This document shows positions 27,265 through 36,898 of a DNA stretch of 64,000 bases, in pieces. The position numbers and the translations under genes were made by a program. Position 1 is the stretch's first letter; the number at the start of each line of letters is the position of its first letter. This stretch comes from Pantoea sp. At-9b (lineage in GTDB: Bacteria > Pseudomonadota > Gammaproteobacteria > Enterobacterales > Enterobacteriaceae). The stretch covers positions 1-64,000 of the forward strand of contig NC_014838.1 of NCBI RefSeq assembly GCF_000175935.2, read 5' to 3'. The notes under the pieces were generated by a model, which searched no databases, was not told the origin of the DNA, and saw only the letters and a list, made by a program, of their open reading frames with translations.

Positions 27265-28476
27265 TTACTCTCCACTGCCAATCTGCCAGATGGCGGTCGG
27301 TGCGGTGCCATTCACTTTCCAGTCACCAATATCACGTGCTTTGTAGATCACCGGATTGTGCGATGCCACGGTGCGCGCGTTACGCCAGTGGCGATCCAGC
27401 GCTTTGCTTAAGCGAGTATCGGAAGCGCCTAAGGCATTAAACAACTCGGTGGCGGCACGCGGTACCAGTTCGCTGGCGATCACCTGCGCCTGCCCGGCTT
27501 CCGCTTCGGCCAGCTCGTTCACCTGTTTGAGATAAGCCTCATCATGACTGATATGGGCCTCATAAGCTGATTGCAGTGAATGTGCGGCGCGGATCACCGT
27601 CGCTTCCACCGCAAAGGCCAGACTGGTCACTTCACCCACCACCTGCAATACCTGCACATCCTGGCGTGAGGCATTGCCATTGCTGTGGCTATAGATGCGC
27701 TGACGTGCCGCCACGCCCTGTGCGGCATCACGCGCGGCAGCACGCGCAATCCCGGCCAGCGTCGCCAGCAGGACATGCTGGTAGAAGGCGGTTTGATAAC
27801 GGAAGCGCTGCGCAAAGTCGAACACATGATCCTGTTCGACGTGGGCATTATCGAACCGGGTGGTGCCGCTGCCGGTCAGACGTTGCCCGAAACCGTCCCA
27901 GTCATCTTCACGCCTGACGCCAGGCTGGTGGGTGCTGACCAGCGCGATCACATCGCCCTGATTGTCATTGCGGCGCGCGTAGACATCAATCCAGTCGGCA
28001 AACAGCGTGCCGGTGCTGTAAAACTTTTCGCCATTCAGCGTCCAGCCTTTCTCTCCCGGCGTAACGCGGGTGATCACGTCCCCCAGTTTAACCGTACCAA
28101 TTTCTGTCCAGCCACTGCCCACCAGCTCACCATCAATAAAGCGCCGGAACCAGCTATCCCGCGCTGGGCTATCCGGCTGATTAAGGCGGTCTTCGACAAA
28201 GGCGAAATGCGCACGCAGCGCCTGCGGCAAATTCGAATCCGCTTCGGCCAGTTCGGTTAACAGTTGGAACAGTTGCGGTAACGACGCACCCCAACCGCCT
28301 TTTTCGGGTGGAATACGCACCGTGCCAAAACCGGCTTCTTTCAGCCAGCCCAGGGGTTCCTCCGGCAACGTGCGATGACGTTCACGATCGGCAGCACCTG
28401 CGGCGATGCGTGCAAATACCGGACGGAAATGCGCGGCCAGGCGATCATAATCGGTTCCTGTTGCTAATAAGGTCAT
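27265..28476 (-). CDS. SfnB-type acyl-CoA dehydrogenase-fold sulfur-acquisition oxidoreductase
   Basis: A 403-residue protein of the acyl-CoA dehydrogenase superfamily, in the branch of flavin monooxygenases that includes SfnB, DszC and similar desulfurisation enzymes. Recognisable parts are the N-terminal helical domain, WTEIGTVKLGD in the beta domain, GEKFYSTG, and a C-terminal LFNALGASDT. It is not a fatty-acid enzyme by context: ssuA, ssuD and an LLM monooxygenase surround it. It starts three bases after the MFS stop, so the two form an operon. The substrate is unknown. Confidence 0.82.
   Translation of the reverse strand: MTLLATGTDYDRLAAHFRPVFARIAAGAADRERHRTLPEEPLGWLKEAGFGTVRIPPEKGGWGASLPQLFQLLTELAEADSNLPQALRAHFAFVEDRLNQPDSPARDSWFRRFIDGELVGSGWTEIGTVKLGDVITRVTPGEKGWTLNGEKFYSTGTLFADWIDVYARRNDNQGDVIALVSTHQPGVRREDDWDGFGQRLTGSGTTRFDNAHVEQDHVFDFAQRFRYQTAFYQHVLLATLAGIARAAARDAAQGVAARQRIYSHSNGNASRQDVQVLQVVGEVTSLAFAVEATVIRAAHSLQSAYEAHISHDEAYLKQVNELAEAEAGQAQVIASELVPRAATELFNALGASDTRLSKALDRHWRNARTVASHNPVIYKARDIGDWKVNGTAPTAIWQIGSGE
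27567..27583 (+). repeat. Outlying iteron variant inside the sfnB-like gene
   Basis: GCTGATTGCAGTGAAT (from 27566) matches 16 of 16 bases of the array variant at about 41931 (ATTCACTGCAATCAGC, opposite strand). It lies within coding sequence. Confidence 0.65.
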
Positions 28477-28479
28477 GGT

Positions 28480-29913
28480 TCACTCCTGATGGGAAAGATC
28501 GTCGATATCGTGGCGGGTTGGTTCATGGCGTACCGCCAGCAGGAAGAAAATCGGGATAATGGCACTGAGCGATACCACCCAGAACATATTGGTGCCGAGT
28601 GCAGCCTGGAGAATTGGCAAAATAAACAGCGCTAAGGCACTGCCGATACCCGACAGCGCACGGCTAAAACCGACGCCAGTGGCGCGAATCGAAGTGGGGT
28701 AAGACAGTGCCGGATAGACCATCAGCTGTGCACCGGGCCCAAAACCTTCGGCAAACAGCCACAGACCCAGCATCAACACCGCGAAGACGATACCTGCCAG
28801 TGCTTCGGGGTGGCCAATCAATGCCAGCGCAATCAGGGCGACAAACTGCAGGGCGAAGCCAGCAATCGCCACATGGCGTGATGGATATTTCCACGCCAGG
28901 CGCATCCCTAACAGACCACCGGTAAAGGCAAATAGCGCATTCAGGCCCAGTGAGGCAGAAATGGTTTCAAACACCCCAGCCCCGAGGAACTGGGCCAGAA
29001 TTGACGGCAGGAAGAAGGCGATGGCCGTGTATTCAAACGAGATACAGATATTCATCACCCCGGCGACGATGGTGCGTTCGCGCCATGGTTGCTGGAACAG
29101 CACACGGAAGCTGACTTTGGGGGCCGCGGCGGCAGGTGGCGCTTCGGGTTCCGCTGCATGAGCATGGATACCATAGGAATCACGCAGGATGCGCACTGCC
29201 GATTTCAGATCCCCCTGATTAGCCGCCCACAACGGCGATTCATTCATAAACTTGCTGCGCACTGCGATGATCAGCAACGCAGGCACCGCGCCAAACAGCA
29301 GCGAAGCGCGCCACAGCCAGTCGAGATGCTCTTTTGGCAGCAGAAAGTAGAGGCCAAAGATCAGCAGGAAACAGAGTGTCGATGCCGCGTACCACATCGG
29401 GCACCAGGCGGCGAGCCTTGCCGCTTTGTTACCTTTACCGGCAAATTTGGAGAATTCAGCCAGGTAGGACATCGCGACCGGCAAATCTATCCCCACGCCG
29501 ATCCCCATCAGGAAACGCGCGCCAATCAGTACCCAGACATTGGGAGCCAGCCCGGCAGCAATCGCCGACACCACAAAGAACAACATATCGGCCATAAACA
29601 CCGAGTAACGGCCATATTTGTCGGTCAGCCAGCCGCCGATCAGATTGCCAACAATGGTGCCCACCATGATGGACGAGGTGACCAGCCCGGTGATAAATGG
29701 CGAGATCTGAAATTCACGAACCACATCATCGATGCCGTAAGAGAGCGTGGTGAGATCGTAAGCGTCGAGAAAAACGCCACCAAGCGCGAGAAACACTATC
29801 ATGCGCGCGTAATTGTTTTTATCACTACGGGTGTTGATCAGGCGCGCGACGTCGCTGACCGAACGGACCGGTTCCGAAACCGGCAGGGTGTTGTCTAAAG
29901 GGAGTGTGCTCAT
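28480..29913 (-). CDS. MFS transporter of the sugar/aromatic acid:H+ symporter type
   Basis: A 477-residue twelve-helix major facilitator protein. It has the conserved loop GGWLTDKYGRYSVF after helix 2 and a central cytoplasmic loop around residue 240-270 with an alanine/proline-rich stretch. It heads a two-gene transcript with the sfnB-like oxidoreductase, which suggests uptake of that enzyme's substrate or of another organosulfur compound. Specificity cannot be read from sequence. Confidence 0.85.
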   Translation of the reverse strand: MSTLPLDNTLPVSEPVRSVSDVARLINTRSDKNNYARMIVFLALGGVFLDAYDLTTLSYGIDDVVREFQISPFITGLVTSSIMVGTIVGNLIGGWLTDKYGRYSVFMADMLFFVVSAIAAGLAPNVWVLIGARFLMGIGVGIDLPVAMSYLAEFSKFAGKGNKAARLAAWCPMWYAASTLCFLLIFGLYFLLPKEHLDWLWRASLLFGAVPALLIIAVRSKFMNESPLWAANQGDLKSAVRILRDSYGIHAHAAEPEAPPAAAAPKVSFRVLFQQPWRERTIVAGVMNICISFEYTAIAFFLPSILAQFLGAGVFETISASLGLNALFAFTGGLLGMRLAWKYPSRHVAIAGFALQFVALIALALIGHPEALAGIVFAVLMLGLWLFAEGFGPGAQLMVYPALSYPTSIRATGVGFSRALSGIGSALALFILPILQAALGTNMFWVVSLSAIIPIFFLLAVRHEPTRHDIDDLSHQE

Positions 29914-29981
29914 ACCGCCTCACGGTGTTATTAGTTATGCAGGTGAGGTTGTTATAAGCGTTAATCGGCCAGGACCAAAAC

Positions 29982-30005
29982 AACAAATATTGATATTTAT
30001 TTGTT
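29982..30005. promoter_or_regulatory. Inverted repeat in the MFS-sfnB promoter region
   Basis: AACAAATA (29982-29989) and TATTTGTT (29998-30005) form a perfect 8-bp inverted repeat with an 8-bp spacer in a very AT-rich stretch about 70-90 bp before the MFS start. It may be a regulator site; the regulator is unknown. Confidence 0.4.
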
Positions 30006-30041
30006 TAAAATCAACAATATAAACAACAAGCAAGCGCAAAA

Positions 30042-30068
30042 ACCCAGACACGCAGCACGTGTCCGGGT
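30042..30068 (-). terminator. Hairpin after the metQ-like gene
   Basis: ACCCAGACACG (30042-30052) and CGTGTCCGGGT (30058-30068) form a stem with one mismatch just past the end of the long minus-strand operon. Confidence 0.55.
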
Positions 30069-30089
30069 GTACCGGTCATCAACGGTGAA

Positions 30090-30965
30090 TCAGTCGGCGG
30101 AAACGGGCACCAATACCCCTTTGACCAGCGGATCATCGGTGGTCTTCAGCCATTGTTGCAGGCGTGGATCGGAGAAGGCTTTTTTCAGCTTTTCGATATT
30201 TTCCTGGGACAGATAAGGCGTGCCAATCACCAGCTGGGAGGCAAAAGTGCGTGGCGCAGGCGGGAACAGAATGCCTTTATCACGCGGCACTTTTCCGGCA
30301 TCAAACTGCGACACGTAACCAATCGCAGCATCAACCGAGTTCAACGCACGCGGCATCGTCAATAAATCCAGCTCCTTAAATACAAAACCATGCGGATTAC
30401 CGGTGATGTTTTTCAGTTTTGCCGTGCGGGGTTCAACATTCGGGTCAAGGGTGATTAATCCCTGACGCGCCAGCAGCCACAGCGCCTGGCCCTGGTTTGC
30501 GCCATCGTCCGGCACCACAATGGTGGCCCCCTGCGGCAGCGCATCCACGGAAGGGTAGCGATCGGAGTAGATACCAAATGCCCACTGGAACAGCGGTAAT
30601 GTTGGCGTCAATGCAAAATTGTTCGCGTCGACTACCTGTTTCAGCCACCACTGATGCTGGTACACCGTCGCCGCGTATTGTCCCTCTGCGACCGCACGGT
30701 CAGCCTGTACCGGGTCCTGCACCCCTACCGCTTCCAGTTTCAGGCCGTAATCCGCTGCAATATGATCATTCACATACTCAATCAGCTTCTGCTCACCCGC
30801 CATCGCCGGTTCATAGTGAATTTTGAGGGTGGTGCCAAACACCACCGCCTGCGGTTGCTGGCTACGCCAGAACCAGGCTGCGGCGGCGACAGCAACGACC
30901 ACTATAATCAGTAGCAACCATGGCCAGCGGCGTGTTTTACGTAACTCAAATTCTTGTGTTGTCAT
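30090..30965 (-). CDS. MetQ/NlpA-family ABC substrate-binding protein, membrane-anchored
   Basis: A 291-residue MetQ-type binding protein. Usual MetQ proteins are lipoproteins. This one has an uncleaved-looking transmembrane segment (about residues 14-31, WPWLLLIIVVVAVAAAAWFW) and no lipobox cysteine, so it is probably tethered by a helix. The core resembles NlpA proteins (KIHYEPAMAGEQ, YQHQWWLKQ). Its start overlaps the permease stop by ATGA. The ligand is likely a sulfur compound such as methionine, its oxide, or an ester, inferred from the operon. Confidence 0.82.
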   Translation of the reverse strand: MTTQEFELRKTRRWPWLLLIIVVVAVAAAAWFWRSQQPQAVVFGTTLKIHYEPAMAGEQKLIEYVNDHIAADYGLKLEAVGVQDPVQADRAVAEGQYAATVYQHQWWLKQVVDANNFALTPTLPLFQWAFGIYSDRYPSVDALPQGATIVVPDDGANQGQALWLLARQGLITLDPNVEPRTAKLKNITGNPHGFVFKELDLLTMPRALNSVDAAIGYVSQFDAGKVPRDKGILFPPAPRTFASQLVIGTPYLSQENIEKLKKAFSDPRLQQWLKTTDDPLVKGVLVPVSAD

Positions 30966-31660
30966 AGCGATGTCCCCTGAGGATGACGTAAAGCGGTAAC
31001 CAGGCGGTCACCGAGAAACTGAATGGTTTGAATCAAAACCACCAACACCACGATGGTGGCGATCATGATGTGATTGTCGAAACGCTGATAGCCGTACACC
31101 ACCGCCAGATAGCCGATGCCCCCTGCGCCGATGGTGCCGGCAATCGCCGAGTATTCGATCATAGAAATCAGGTTAAGGGTGATGGCCGCGACAATGGCGG
31201 GCAGCGCTTCGCTCAGTTGCGCCTGACGGATGATTTGCCAACGTGAACCTCCACAGACCAGGCCCACCGCTGTGACCTCAGCCGGTAACTCACGCAGCGC
31301 GTTATCCACCAGCCGCCCGAAAAACGGGATACCCGCAGCGATCATCGGCACCACCGCCGCCGGGATGCCAATGGTGGTGCCGGTTAACCAAAAGGTGAAC
31401 GGGATGATTGCAGCCATCAACACCAGAAACGGTAACGAGCGCCCCATGTTCACCATCCAACTCAACACCCGGTTTATCCCCCGATGGGGAAAGAGCCCGC
31501 GTGCGGAGGTGTTAAACAACACCACCCCCACCACTCCGCCACAGGTCACGACAAATAACATCACGATCCCGACCATCAACACCGTTTCCCCCAAGGCGGG
31601 GAGCATCAGCGCGGGTATCTCATTCCAGGGGGTGTCCTGGCTCATGACGGAGACGCTCAT
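30962..31660 (-). CDS. MetI-type ABC transporter permease
   Basis: A 232-residue permease with about five membrane segments and an EAA-like loop (ALRELPAEVTAVGLVCGGSRWQIIRQAQLSEALPAIVAA), characteristic of MetI. It is coupled by ATGA overlaps to the ATPase gene upstream and the binding-protein gene downstream. Two copies would form the channel. Confidence 0.88.
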   Translation of the reverse strand: MSVSVMSQDTPWNEIPALMLPALGETVLMVGIVMLFVVTCGGVVGVVLFNTSARGLFPHRGINRVLSWMVNMGRSLPFLVLMAAIIPFTFWLTGTTIGIPAAVVPMIAAGIPFFGRLVDNALRELPAEVTAVGLVCGGSRWQIIRQAQLSEALPAIVAAITLNLISMIEYSAIAGTIGAGGIGYLAVVYGYQRFDNHIMIATIVVLVVLIQTIQFLGDRLVTALRHPQGTSL

Positions 31661-32676
31661 ACCGCCTCCTTCAGCACCGGCACACCGGCGACCACGCTGG
31701 CAACTAACCCCAATTGCTCCAGTTGCACCAACAACTGCGACAGGGGTACGCGTTCACGCTGGAAGTGAATACCAACCTGCAAACGCCCCAGTTGCAGGCC
31801 ATTAACCTGTTCAACATGGGCACCCAACAGATCAATTCGCAGCGCAAATTGCTGGCTCAGGCGTGATAGCCAGTCGCTGGCAACCGCGACATCGGTGCGA
31901 TAACTTAACTGGAGCACCAACTCTGACGAGGCAGGTTGTGGGCTGAGCGGCAAAAGTTGATGCGCCAGCCGGGATTCCGGTTGTGCCAGCAGCTGTTTCA
32001 CCACGCCATAATGTACGATCTGGCCTTCACGGATTTCCGCCACGGCATCGGCTGCACGGCGTACCGCATCCATTTCATGGGTGATTAACACGATCGCCAG
32101 CCGGTATTCGTCACGTAACTTACGCAGCAGATCGAGGATGGTGACCGTGGCTGCGGGGTCGAGACCGGATGTCGCTTCATCAGCCAGCAATACCGATGGA
32201 CGCAACGCCAGTGCACGGGCAATACCAATACGCTGGCGTTGCCCACCCGAAAGCTGCGCCGGAAACGCATGGGCTTTATGGCTCAGCCCAACATGTTCCA
32301 GCAGCTCCCCGACCCGCGCGTTGATATCCCGCTCAACCACGCCGAGATAACGCAACGGCAGCGCGATATTTTCCCAGGCCGATTTACGCTGCAACAACGC
32401 CGAGGATTGAAACACGGTGCCGATAGCGCGTCGCTCGCGCCGCAACACCTCTCCGCTCAGGCGCGAAAGGTCATGCCCATTGACACGGATGCTGCCGGCA
32501 CTCGGTTGCTCCAGCAGGCTGATGCATTTCGCCAGCGTAGACTTCCCTGCCCCACTCGGTCCCACCACTGCTGTGATGTTGCCCGGCTGTACCTCAAGGT
32601 TGATTGACTTCAGCACCTCGGTCACCCGCCCATCGGGCGCACGATAGTGCTTACTCAACGCCTCGATCTCGATCAT
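31657..32676 (-). CDS. MetN-type ABC transporter ATPase with C-terminal NIL domain
   Basis: A 339-residue MetN-like ATPase with Walker A GPSGAGKST, signature LSGGQRQRIGIARAL and Walker B VLLADEATSGLDPAAT. A C-terminal extension (about 255-339) fits the NIL regulatory domain that senses intracellular ligand in MetN. Its start overlaps the stop of the LLM monooxygenase gene by ATGA, so import and oxidation are tied together. Confidence 0.9.
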   Translation of the reverse strand: MIEIEALSKHYRAPDGRVTEVLKSINLEVQPGNITAVVGPSGAGKSTLAKCISLLEQPSAGSIRVNGHDLSRLSGEVLRRERRAIGTVFQSSALLQRKSAWENIALPLRYLGVVERDINARVGELLEHVGLSHKAHAFPAQLSGGQRQRIGIARALALRPSVLLADEATSGLDPAATVTILDLLRKLRDEYRLAIVLITHEMDAVRRAADAVAEIREGQIVHYGVVKQLLAQPESRLAHQLLPLSPQPASSELVLQLSYRTDVAVASDWLSRLSQQFALRIDLLGAHVEQVNGLQLGRLQVGIHFQRERVPLSQLLVQLEQLGLVASVVAGVPVLKEAV

Positions 32677-34064
32677 ATGACCTCCTGCGGCACCGACTGC
32701 ACACGGTAGCCCGCGCCAGGATGAGGCGATTGCAACTGTGGCCCGGCGCGGAATAATTTCTCGCGCAGTGTGCCGCTGGCATACTCTTTCTTGAATACGC
32801 CGCGCTTCTGCAATTCCGGGATCAACAACTCGACCACATCTTCGAAGGTTTCATGTGTCAGTGCGTAGGCAAGGTTAAAACCATCAACATCGGTTTCCTC
32901 CACCCAGCTTTGCAGCTCATCCGCTACCGTTGCGGCACTCCCGACTAACAACGGGCCAAAGCCCCCAATTCCCACCCAATCCGCCAGCGCGGCCACCGTC
33001 CATTGACGGTCTGGGTCGGCCGTGGAGAAGGTTTCCACGGCTGACTGGATGGCGTTGGTATGCAAATACTTCAGCACCTGATCCGGCTGGTATTGGCCAA
33101 AATCGATGCCGGTCCAACCCGATACCAGTGCCAGCGCGCCTTCGTAGCTCACCCAACTTTTGTACTCCTGCCATTTCGCCTGAGCCGCTTTGTCTGTTTC
33201 GCCAACGATGACCGTTTGCAGATTGAAGATCAGAATGCTGTGCGGATCGCGCCCCGCTTCAGCCGCACGGCGGCGAATGTCTGCCACCGTTTTCTTCAGC
33301 AGAACTTTGGACGGGGCCGCAACAAAGACGCATTCGGCATGTTCGGCAGCAAACTGTTTGCCGCGGCTCGATGCACCCGCCTGGTACAAGACTGGCGTGC
33401 GTTGTGGGGACGGCTCGCACAGATGAATTCCCGGCACGTTGAAGAAAGTGCCCTGGTGGTTGATCGGATGGATTTTTCTCGGGTCGCTGAAGATACGGCG
33501 TTCCCGATCCCGCAACACCGCATCGGCTTCCCAGCTGCCTTCCAGCAGTTTGTACACCACCTGCAAATATTCATCGGCATAGTCGTAACGGCTGTCGTGA
33601 TCGGTTTGCGCCTTGTGACCAATATTGCGTGCGCCACTTTCCAGATACGAGGTGACAATGTTCCAGCCAATACGCCCTTTGGTCAGGTGATCGAGCGTGG
33701 AGAGACGGCGCGCAAACGGATACGGATGTTCAAATGACAACGAAGCGGTCAGTCCGAATCCCAGATGTTCGGTCACCAGCGCCATCGGCGTGATCAACGC
33801 CAACGGATCGTTCACTGGAACCTGTGTCGCCTGGCGAATGGCGGCATCACCATTACCGTTAAGTACATCGTAGATACCCAACACGTCGGCGATAAATAAC
33901 CCATCGAATTTGCCGCGTTCCAGCAGGCGAGCCAGATCAACCCAATACTCCAGATCCTTATACTGCCAGGAGCGGTCGCGCGGGTGCGCCCATAACCCCG
34001 GCGACTGGTGTCCGACACAGTTCATGTCAAAAGCATTCAGGCGTATTTCACGTTGCGATGGCAT
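32673..34064 (-). CDS. LLM-class FMNH2-dependent monooxygenase (NtaA/SnaA/DszA branch)
   Basis: A 463-residue bacterial luciferase-fold enzyme of the NtaA/SnaA/DszA branch, which uses reduced FMN from a partner reductase to cleave C-S or C-N bonds. Family markers are an N-terminal barrel with HPRDRSWQYKDLEYWVDLARLLE, a KGRIGWNIVTSYLESGARN block, and GRDPHSILIF. The start at 34064 has GGAG upstream. It is the third gene of the ssuD operon and is coupled to the MetNIQ importer. No flavin reductase gene (ssuE type) is in the window. Confidence 0.88.
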   Translation of the reverse strand: MPSQREIRLNAFDMNCVGHQSPGLWAHPRDRSWQYKDLEYWVDLARLLERGKFDGLFIADVLGIYDVLNGNGDAAIRQATQVPVNDPLALITPMALVTEHLGFGLTASLSFEHPYPFARRLSTLDHLTKGRIGWNIVTSYLESGARNIGHKAQTDHDSRYDYADEYLQVVYKLLEGSWEADAVLRDRERRIFSDPRKIHPINHQGTFFNVPGIHLCEPSPQRTPVLYQAGASSRGKQFAAEHAECVFVAAPSKVLLKKTVADIRRRAAEAGRDPHSILIFNLQTVIVGETDKAAQAKWQEYKSWVSYEGALALVSGWTGIDFGQYQPDQVLKYLHTNAIQSAVETFSTADPDRQWTVAALADWVGIGGFGPLLVGSAATVADELQSWVEETDVDGFNLAYALTHETFEDVVELLIPELQKRGVFKKEYASGTLREKLFRAGPQLQSPHPGAGYRVQSVPQEVI

Positions 34065-34140
34065 AGCAATCTCCATAGCGAAGCCGTGATCGCTGTGCGA
34101 CCCGGCGTTCGTCAGTTAATTTTTGGGGAATGTTGAGAAA

Positions 34141-35547
34141 TTAAGGTGCTAAAGGGGGACATCGCTCCGCATGCTTGATATGCAGCGATGTGAGAATGTG
34201 TCGCGCCACCTCAGCAGCATGATCGGCGACCTGCGGCAATCCCATCAGTTCACCAAAACGTGCCCTGGCGGCAGGTCCCACGACGAACAGTTTTTGGTTT
34301 GGCTGACCGGCTCGTGTCAGGGTATGAGACTGACGATCGACATCAATCCCAAAACCTAACGCATCGGGACGGATGATGCCTTGCTGACTGAGCGACAGCA
34401 GCAACGGTTGGCTGGCCGTCAACGCCTCATGGCCTGGCCCCGTGGTGACGATAAGATGGTCGAGTTGATGGTTCTCTGTGACACCCGTGCGGGTATGTAA
34501 TGCGATATCAAGCTGATCGCCACGCGATGCGATGGCCGTGAGACGTGCAGCCAGCACACGCAGGCTCCCCGCCTGCTGGCGTTGTGTGATCTCTGCGGCG
34601 ACCTGTGGCGCAATGCGGTAGCGATGCACATCCCACCACGAGCGCAAATGCCGGACAAAGCGTTGTTGCTCGCGCAGCGGTAACGACTGCCAGATGGTTT
34701 GCCCTTGCACACGCACTTCATCCAGCACCCGCTGCCACGGCAGTTGCTGCTCTGCGGCACGTGCCACTTCTGCCCGGATGTGATGCAACCACAGCCGCGT
34801 ACTGGGTTGCTGCTGTGGTGCCAGGGTCCATTCAGGCCAGTCACCGCTCAGGTTAGCGCGCGACAGCTGACCACGACGGGAGAACGCTAATAACGGGCCG
34901 CGATGTTGCCGTGTTGCCAGTGAGGCCACCACATCGGCCATGCTCAGACCGGTGCCAATAATGGCCACCGAAGCCGTGTTGGCGATGCTATCCAGCACCC
35001 CAGGTTGCCACGGGTTGGCAATCAGCGCCGGGTGTTCAGCGAAAGGCAAAAGCGCTTTTGGCAGGGACGGCGGCGGATGGCTGATCGCCAGCGCCAGTAC
35101 ATCGCCTTTAAGCGTATCGCCATTACTCAACAACAGCTGCTGCCCTTCCCAGGCGATCGCGCTGGCCCTGATATGACGTAAAGTCACCTGCGGATGCTGT
35201 TGCGCCGCTACGGCAAACTGTTCGGCGAGATAACGCCCAAACATGCCACGCTGCGGATACACCGCGCCATCGGCACAGTGCGCTACTGAGTCCAGTGAAC
35301 ATTCCGGTTGCTGTCGATACCAGCGATCAAACGCACCCTGCTCATCGCCACTCAATTGCATACGTGACGCGGGAACATTGATGCGATGTGCCGGCTCCTG
35401 AGTGGAGTAGGCTACGCCAGCCCCGAGGGTAAGACGAGGCTCCACCACCGTGACGCGCAATGGCGCGGTTGCATGACGGGCAAGATGAATCGCCAGCGCT
35501 GTCCCGCTGAATCCACCACCCACAATCATCACATGGGGTATCTGCAT
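34141..35547 (-). CDS. FAD/NAD(P)-binding protein (PF13454-like)
   Basis: A 468-residue flavoprotein with an N-terminal dinucleotide-binding motif (VMIVGGGFSGTALAIHLA) and a second Rossmann segment (SVAIIGTGLSMADVVASLA), as in the HI0933/YdhS-like FAD_NAD_binding_9 group. The start is uncertain. An ATG at 35577 overlaps the ssuD stop as TAATG and would add ten residues. The ATG at 35547 has GAGGATCAGGCG before it and begins at the core. It could supply reduced flavin or act as a monooxygenase in the sulfur operon; this is inference. Confidence 0.75.
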   Translation of the reverse strand: MQIPHVMIVGGGFSGTALAIHLARHATAPLRVTVVEPRLTLGAGVAYSTQEPAHRINVPASRMQLSGDEQGAFDRWYRQQPECSLDSVAHCADGAVYPQRGMFGRYLAEQFAVAAQQHPQVTLRHIRASAIAWEGQQLLLSNGDTLKGDVLALAISHPPPSLPKALLPFAEHPALIANPWQPGVLDSIANTASVAIIGTGLSMADVVASLATRQHRGPLLAFSRRGQLSRANLSGDWPEWTLAPQQQPSTRLWLHHIRAEVARAAEQQLPWQRVLDEVRVQGQTIWQSLPLREQQRFVRHLRSWWDVHRYRIAPQVAAEITQRQQAGSLRVLAARLTAIASRGDQLDIALHTRTGVTENHQLDHLIVTTGPGHEALTASQPLLLSLSQQGIIRPDALGFGIDVDRQSHTLTRAGQPNQKLFVVGPAARARFGELMGLPQVADHAAEVARHILTSLHIKHAERCPPLAP

Positions 35548-35576
35548 CGCCTGATCCTCACTGCGTCTCTTCAGCA

Positions 35577-36749
35577 TTAGCTGGCGCTCGCCTGTTTGGT
35601 TGGCCGCTTATCGCCACCGATGGTTTCGCCAAACGGACCGGTGTTGACGCTGCGGGCACGCTGTTGCTGCCCATGCGCCAGCGGCAACAACGGTAACAGT
35701 AACTCTGCCACACGATGCGCCTCTTCCAGATGTGGATAGCCGGAAAGGATGAAGTTGGTCACGCCCAGCGCCTGATATTCGCGAATGCGTGCCGCTACCT
35801 GCTCTGGACTGCCCACTAAGGCCGTCCCTGCCCCACCGCGTACCAGCCCGACACCCGCCCACAGATTTGGCGCAATATACAGGTTGTCACGCGAACCGTT
35901 GTGTAGCGCGCTCATGCGCGCCTGACCGGCTGAGTCCATGCGGGCAAAAATTTTCTGCGCCTGCGCGATGGTCTCTTCATCAAGATGCGCAATTAATTTA
36001 TCTGCGGCGGCTTTGGCCTCTTCTTCTGTCTCACGCACGATGACATGTAAACGAATACCGTACTCCAGCTTGCGTCCACGCGCTTCAGCCCGGGCACGAA
36101 CCACCGCCAGTTTCTCCGCAACCTGTGCCGGAGGTTCACCCCAGGTGAGATAGGTATCGATTTGCCCGGCTGCAACATCAATGGCTTCATCAGATGAACC
36201 GCCAAAATAGAGCGGTGGGCCATTTTCCTGTACCGGCGGGAATAGCACCTCAGCACCTTCAACGTGAATATGCTGCCCCTTATAGTCAACCTTTTCGCCA
36301 CGCAGTAAGCGACTGTAGACATCCAGAAACTCTTTCGTCACTGCATAACGTTCACTATGACTGAGGAAAATGCCATCCCCTTTGTTTTCGATCGGGTCGC
36401 CACCGGTCACTACATTAATCAGCAGACGGCCATCAGACAGCCGGTCCAGCGTGCTGGCCATACGGGCTGCCAGCGTGGGTGGCTGCAAGCCAGGACGTAC
36501 CGCTACCAGATAGCGCAACCGGCGTGTCAGCGGTGCCAGAGCCGACGCCACTAACCACGAATCTTCACAGCTTTTTCCGGTAGGGATCAGTACGCCATAA
36601 AACCCAAGATTATCCGCAGCCAACGCAACTTGCTGTAAGTAGCCTAAATCTACCGGTCGCCCACCCTCGGTGGTGCCGAGGTAACGTCCATCGCCGTGTG
36701 TAGGAAGAAACCAGAAGACATTGATGTTCTCATTTACGGAATCGGCCAT
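35577..36749 (-). CDS. ssuD: FMNH2-dependent alkanesulfonate monooxygenase SsuD
   Basis: A 390-residue luciferase-fold enzyme closely fitting SsuD, which releases sulfite from alkanesulfonates with FMNH2 and oxygen. Seen motifs are [54 protein letters not shown] and NVVTGGDP. It is the first gene of a six-gene minus-strand operon. A near-consensus sigma-54 promoter lies about 70-85 bp before its start, unlike E. coli ssu, which uses sigma-70 with Cbl/CysB. Confidence 0.93.
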   Translation of the reverse strand: MADSVNENINVFWFLPTHGDGRYLGTTEGGRPVDLGYLQQVALAADNLGFYGVLIPTGKSCEDSWLVASALAPLTRRLRYLVAVRPGLQPPTLAARMASTLDRLSDGRLLINVVTGGDPIENKGDGIFLSHSERYAVTKEFLDVYSRLLRGEKVDYKGQHIHVEGAEVLFPPVQENGPPLYFGGSSDEAIDVAAGQIDTYLTWGEPPAQVAEKLAVVRARAEARGRKLEYGIRLHVIVRETEEEAKAAADKLIAHLDEETIAQAQKIFARMDSAGQARMSALHNGSRDNLYIAPNLWAGVGLVRGGAGTALVGSPEQVAARIREYQALGVTNFILSGYPHLEEAHRVAELLLPLLPLAHGQQQRARSVNTGPFGETIGGDKRPTKQASAS

Positions 36750-36817
36750 TATGCATTTCCTATATAACTTTATTAAAAAATGATCATTTCACTTCATTTA
36801 TTTAGTTATATAGCCCA

Positions 36818-36834
36818 TAGCGAAATACGTGCCA
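36818..36834 (-). promoter_or_regulatory. Sigma-54 (-24/-12) promoter for the ssuD operon
   Basis: On the minus strand the sequence is TGGCACGTATTTCGCTA. The -24 element TGGCACG is perfect. The -12 element TCGCT differs from TTGCW at one base, and the GG-N10-GC spacing is exact. Transcription would begin near 36808, leaving a leader of about 59 nt before ssuD. Confidence 0.8.
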
Positions 36835-36898
36835 GCTTATGATTCGCGCTAAATGCCCATTTATCAGTAGGTTGAGATGTTTGACCTGTCTCTTACCT

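Noticed and set aside
29089..29898. 269-codon plus-strand frame opposite the MFS gene
   Set aside because: His/Arg/Gln-rich composition typical of an antisense shadow of a membrane protein gene.
29955..29985. Possible sigma-54 promoter (TGGCCG...CGCT, minus strand) before the MFS gene
   Set aside because: The GG to GC spacing is 9 bases instead of 10, which normally abolishes sigma-54 promoters.
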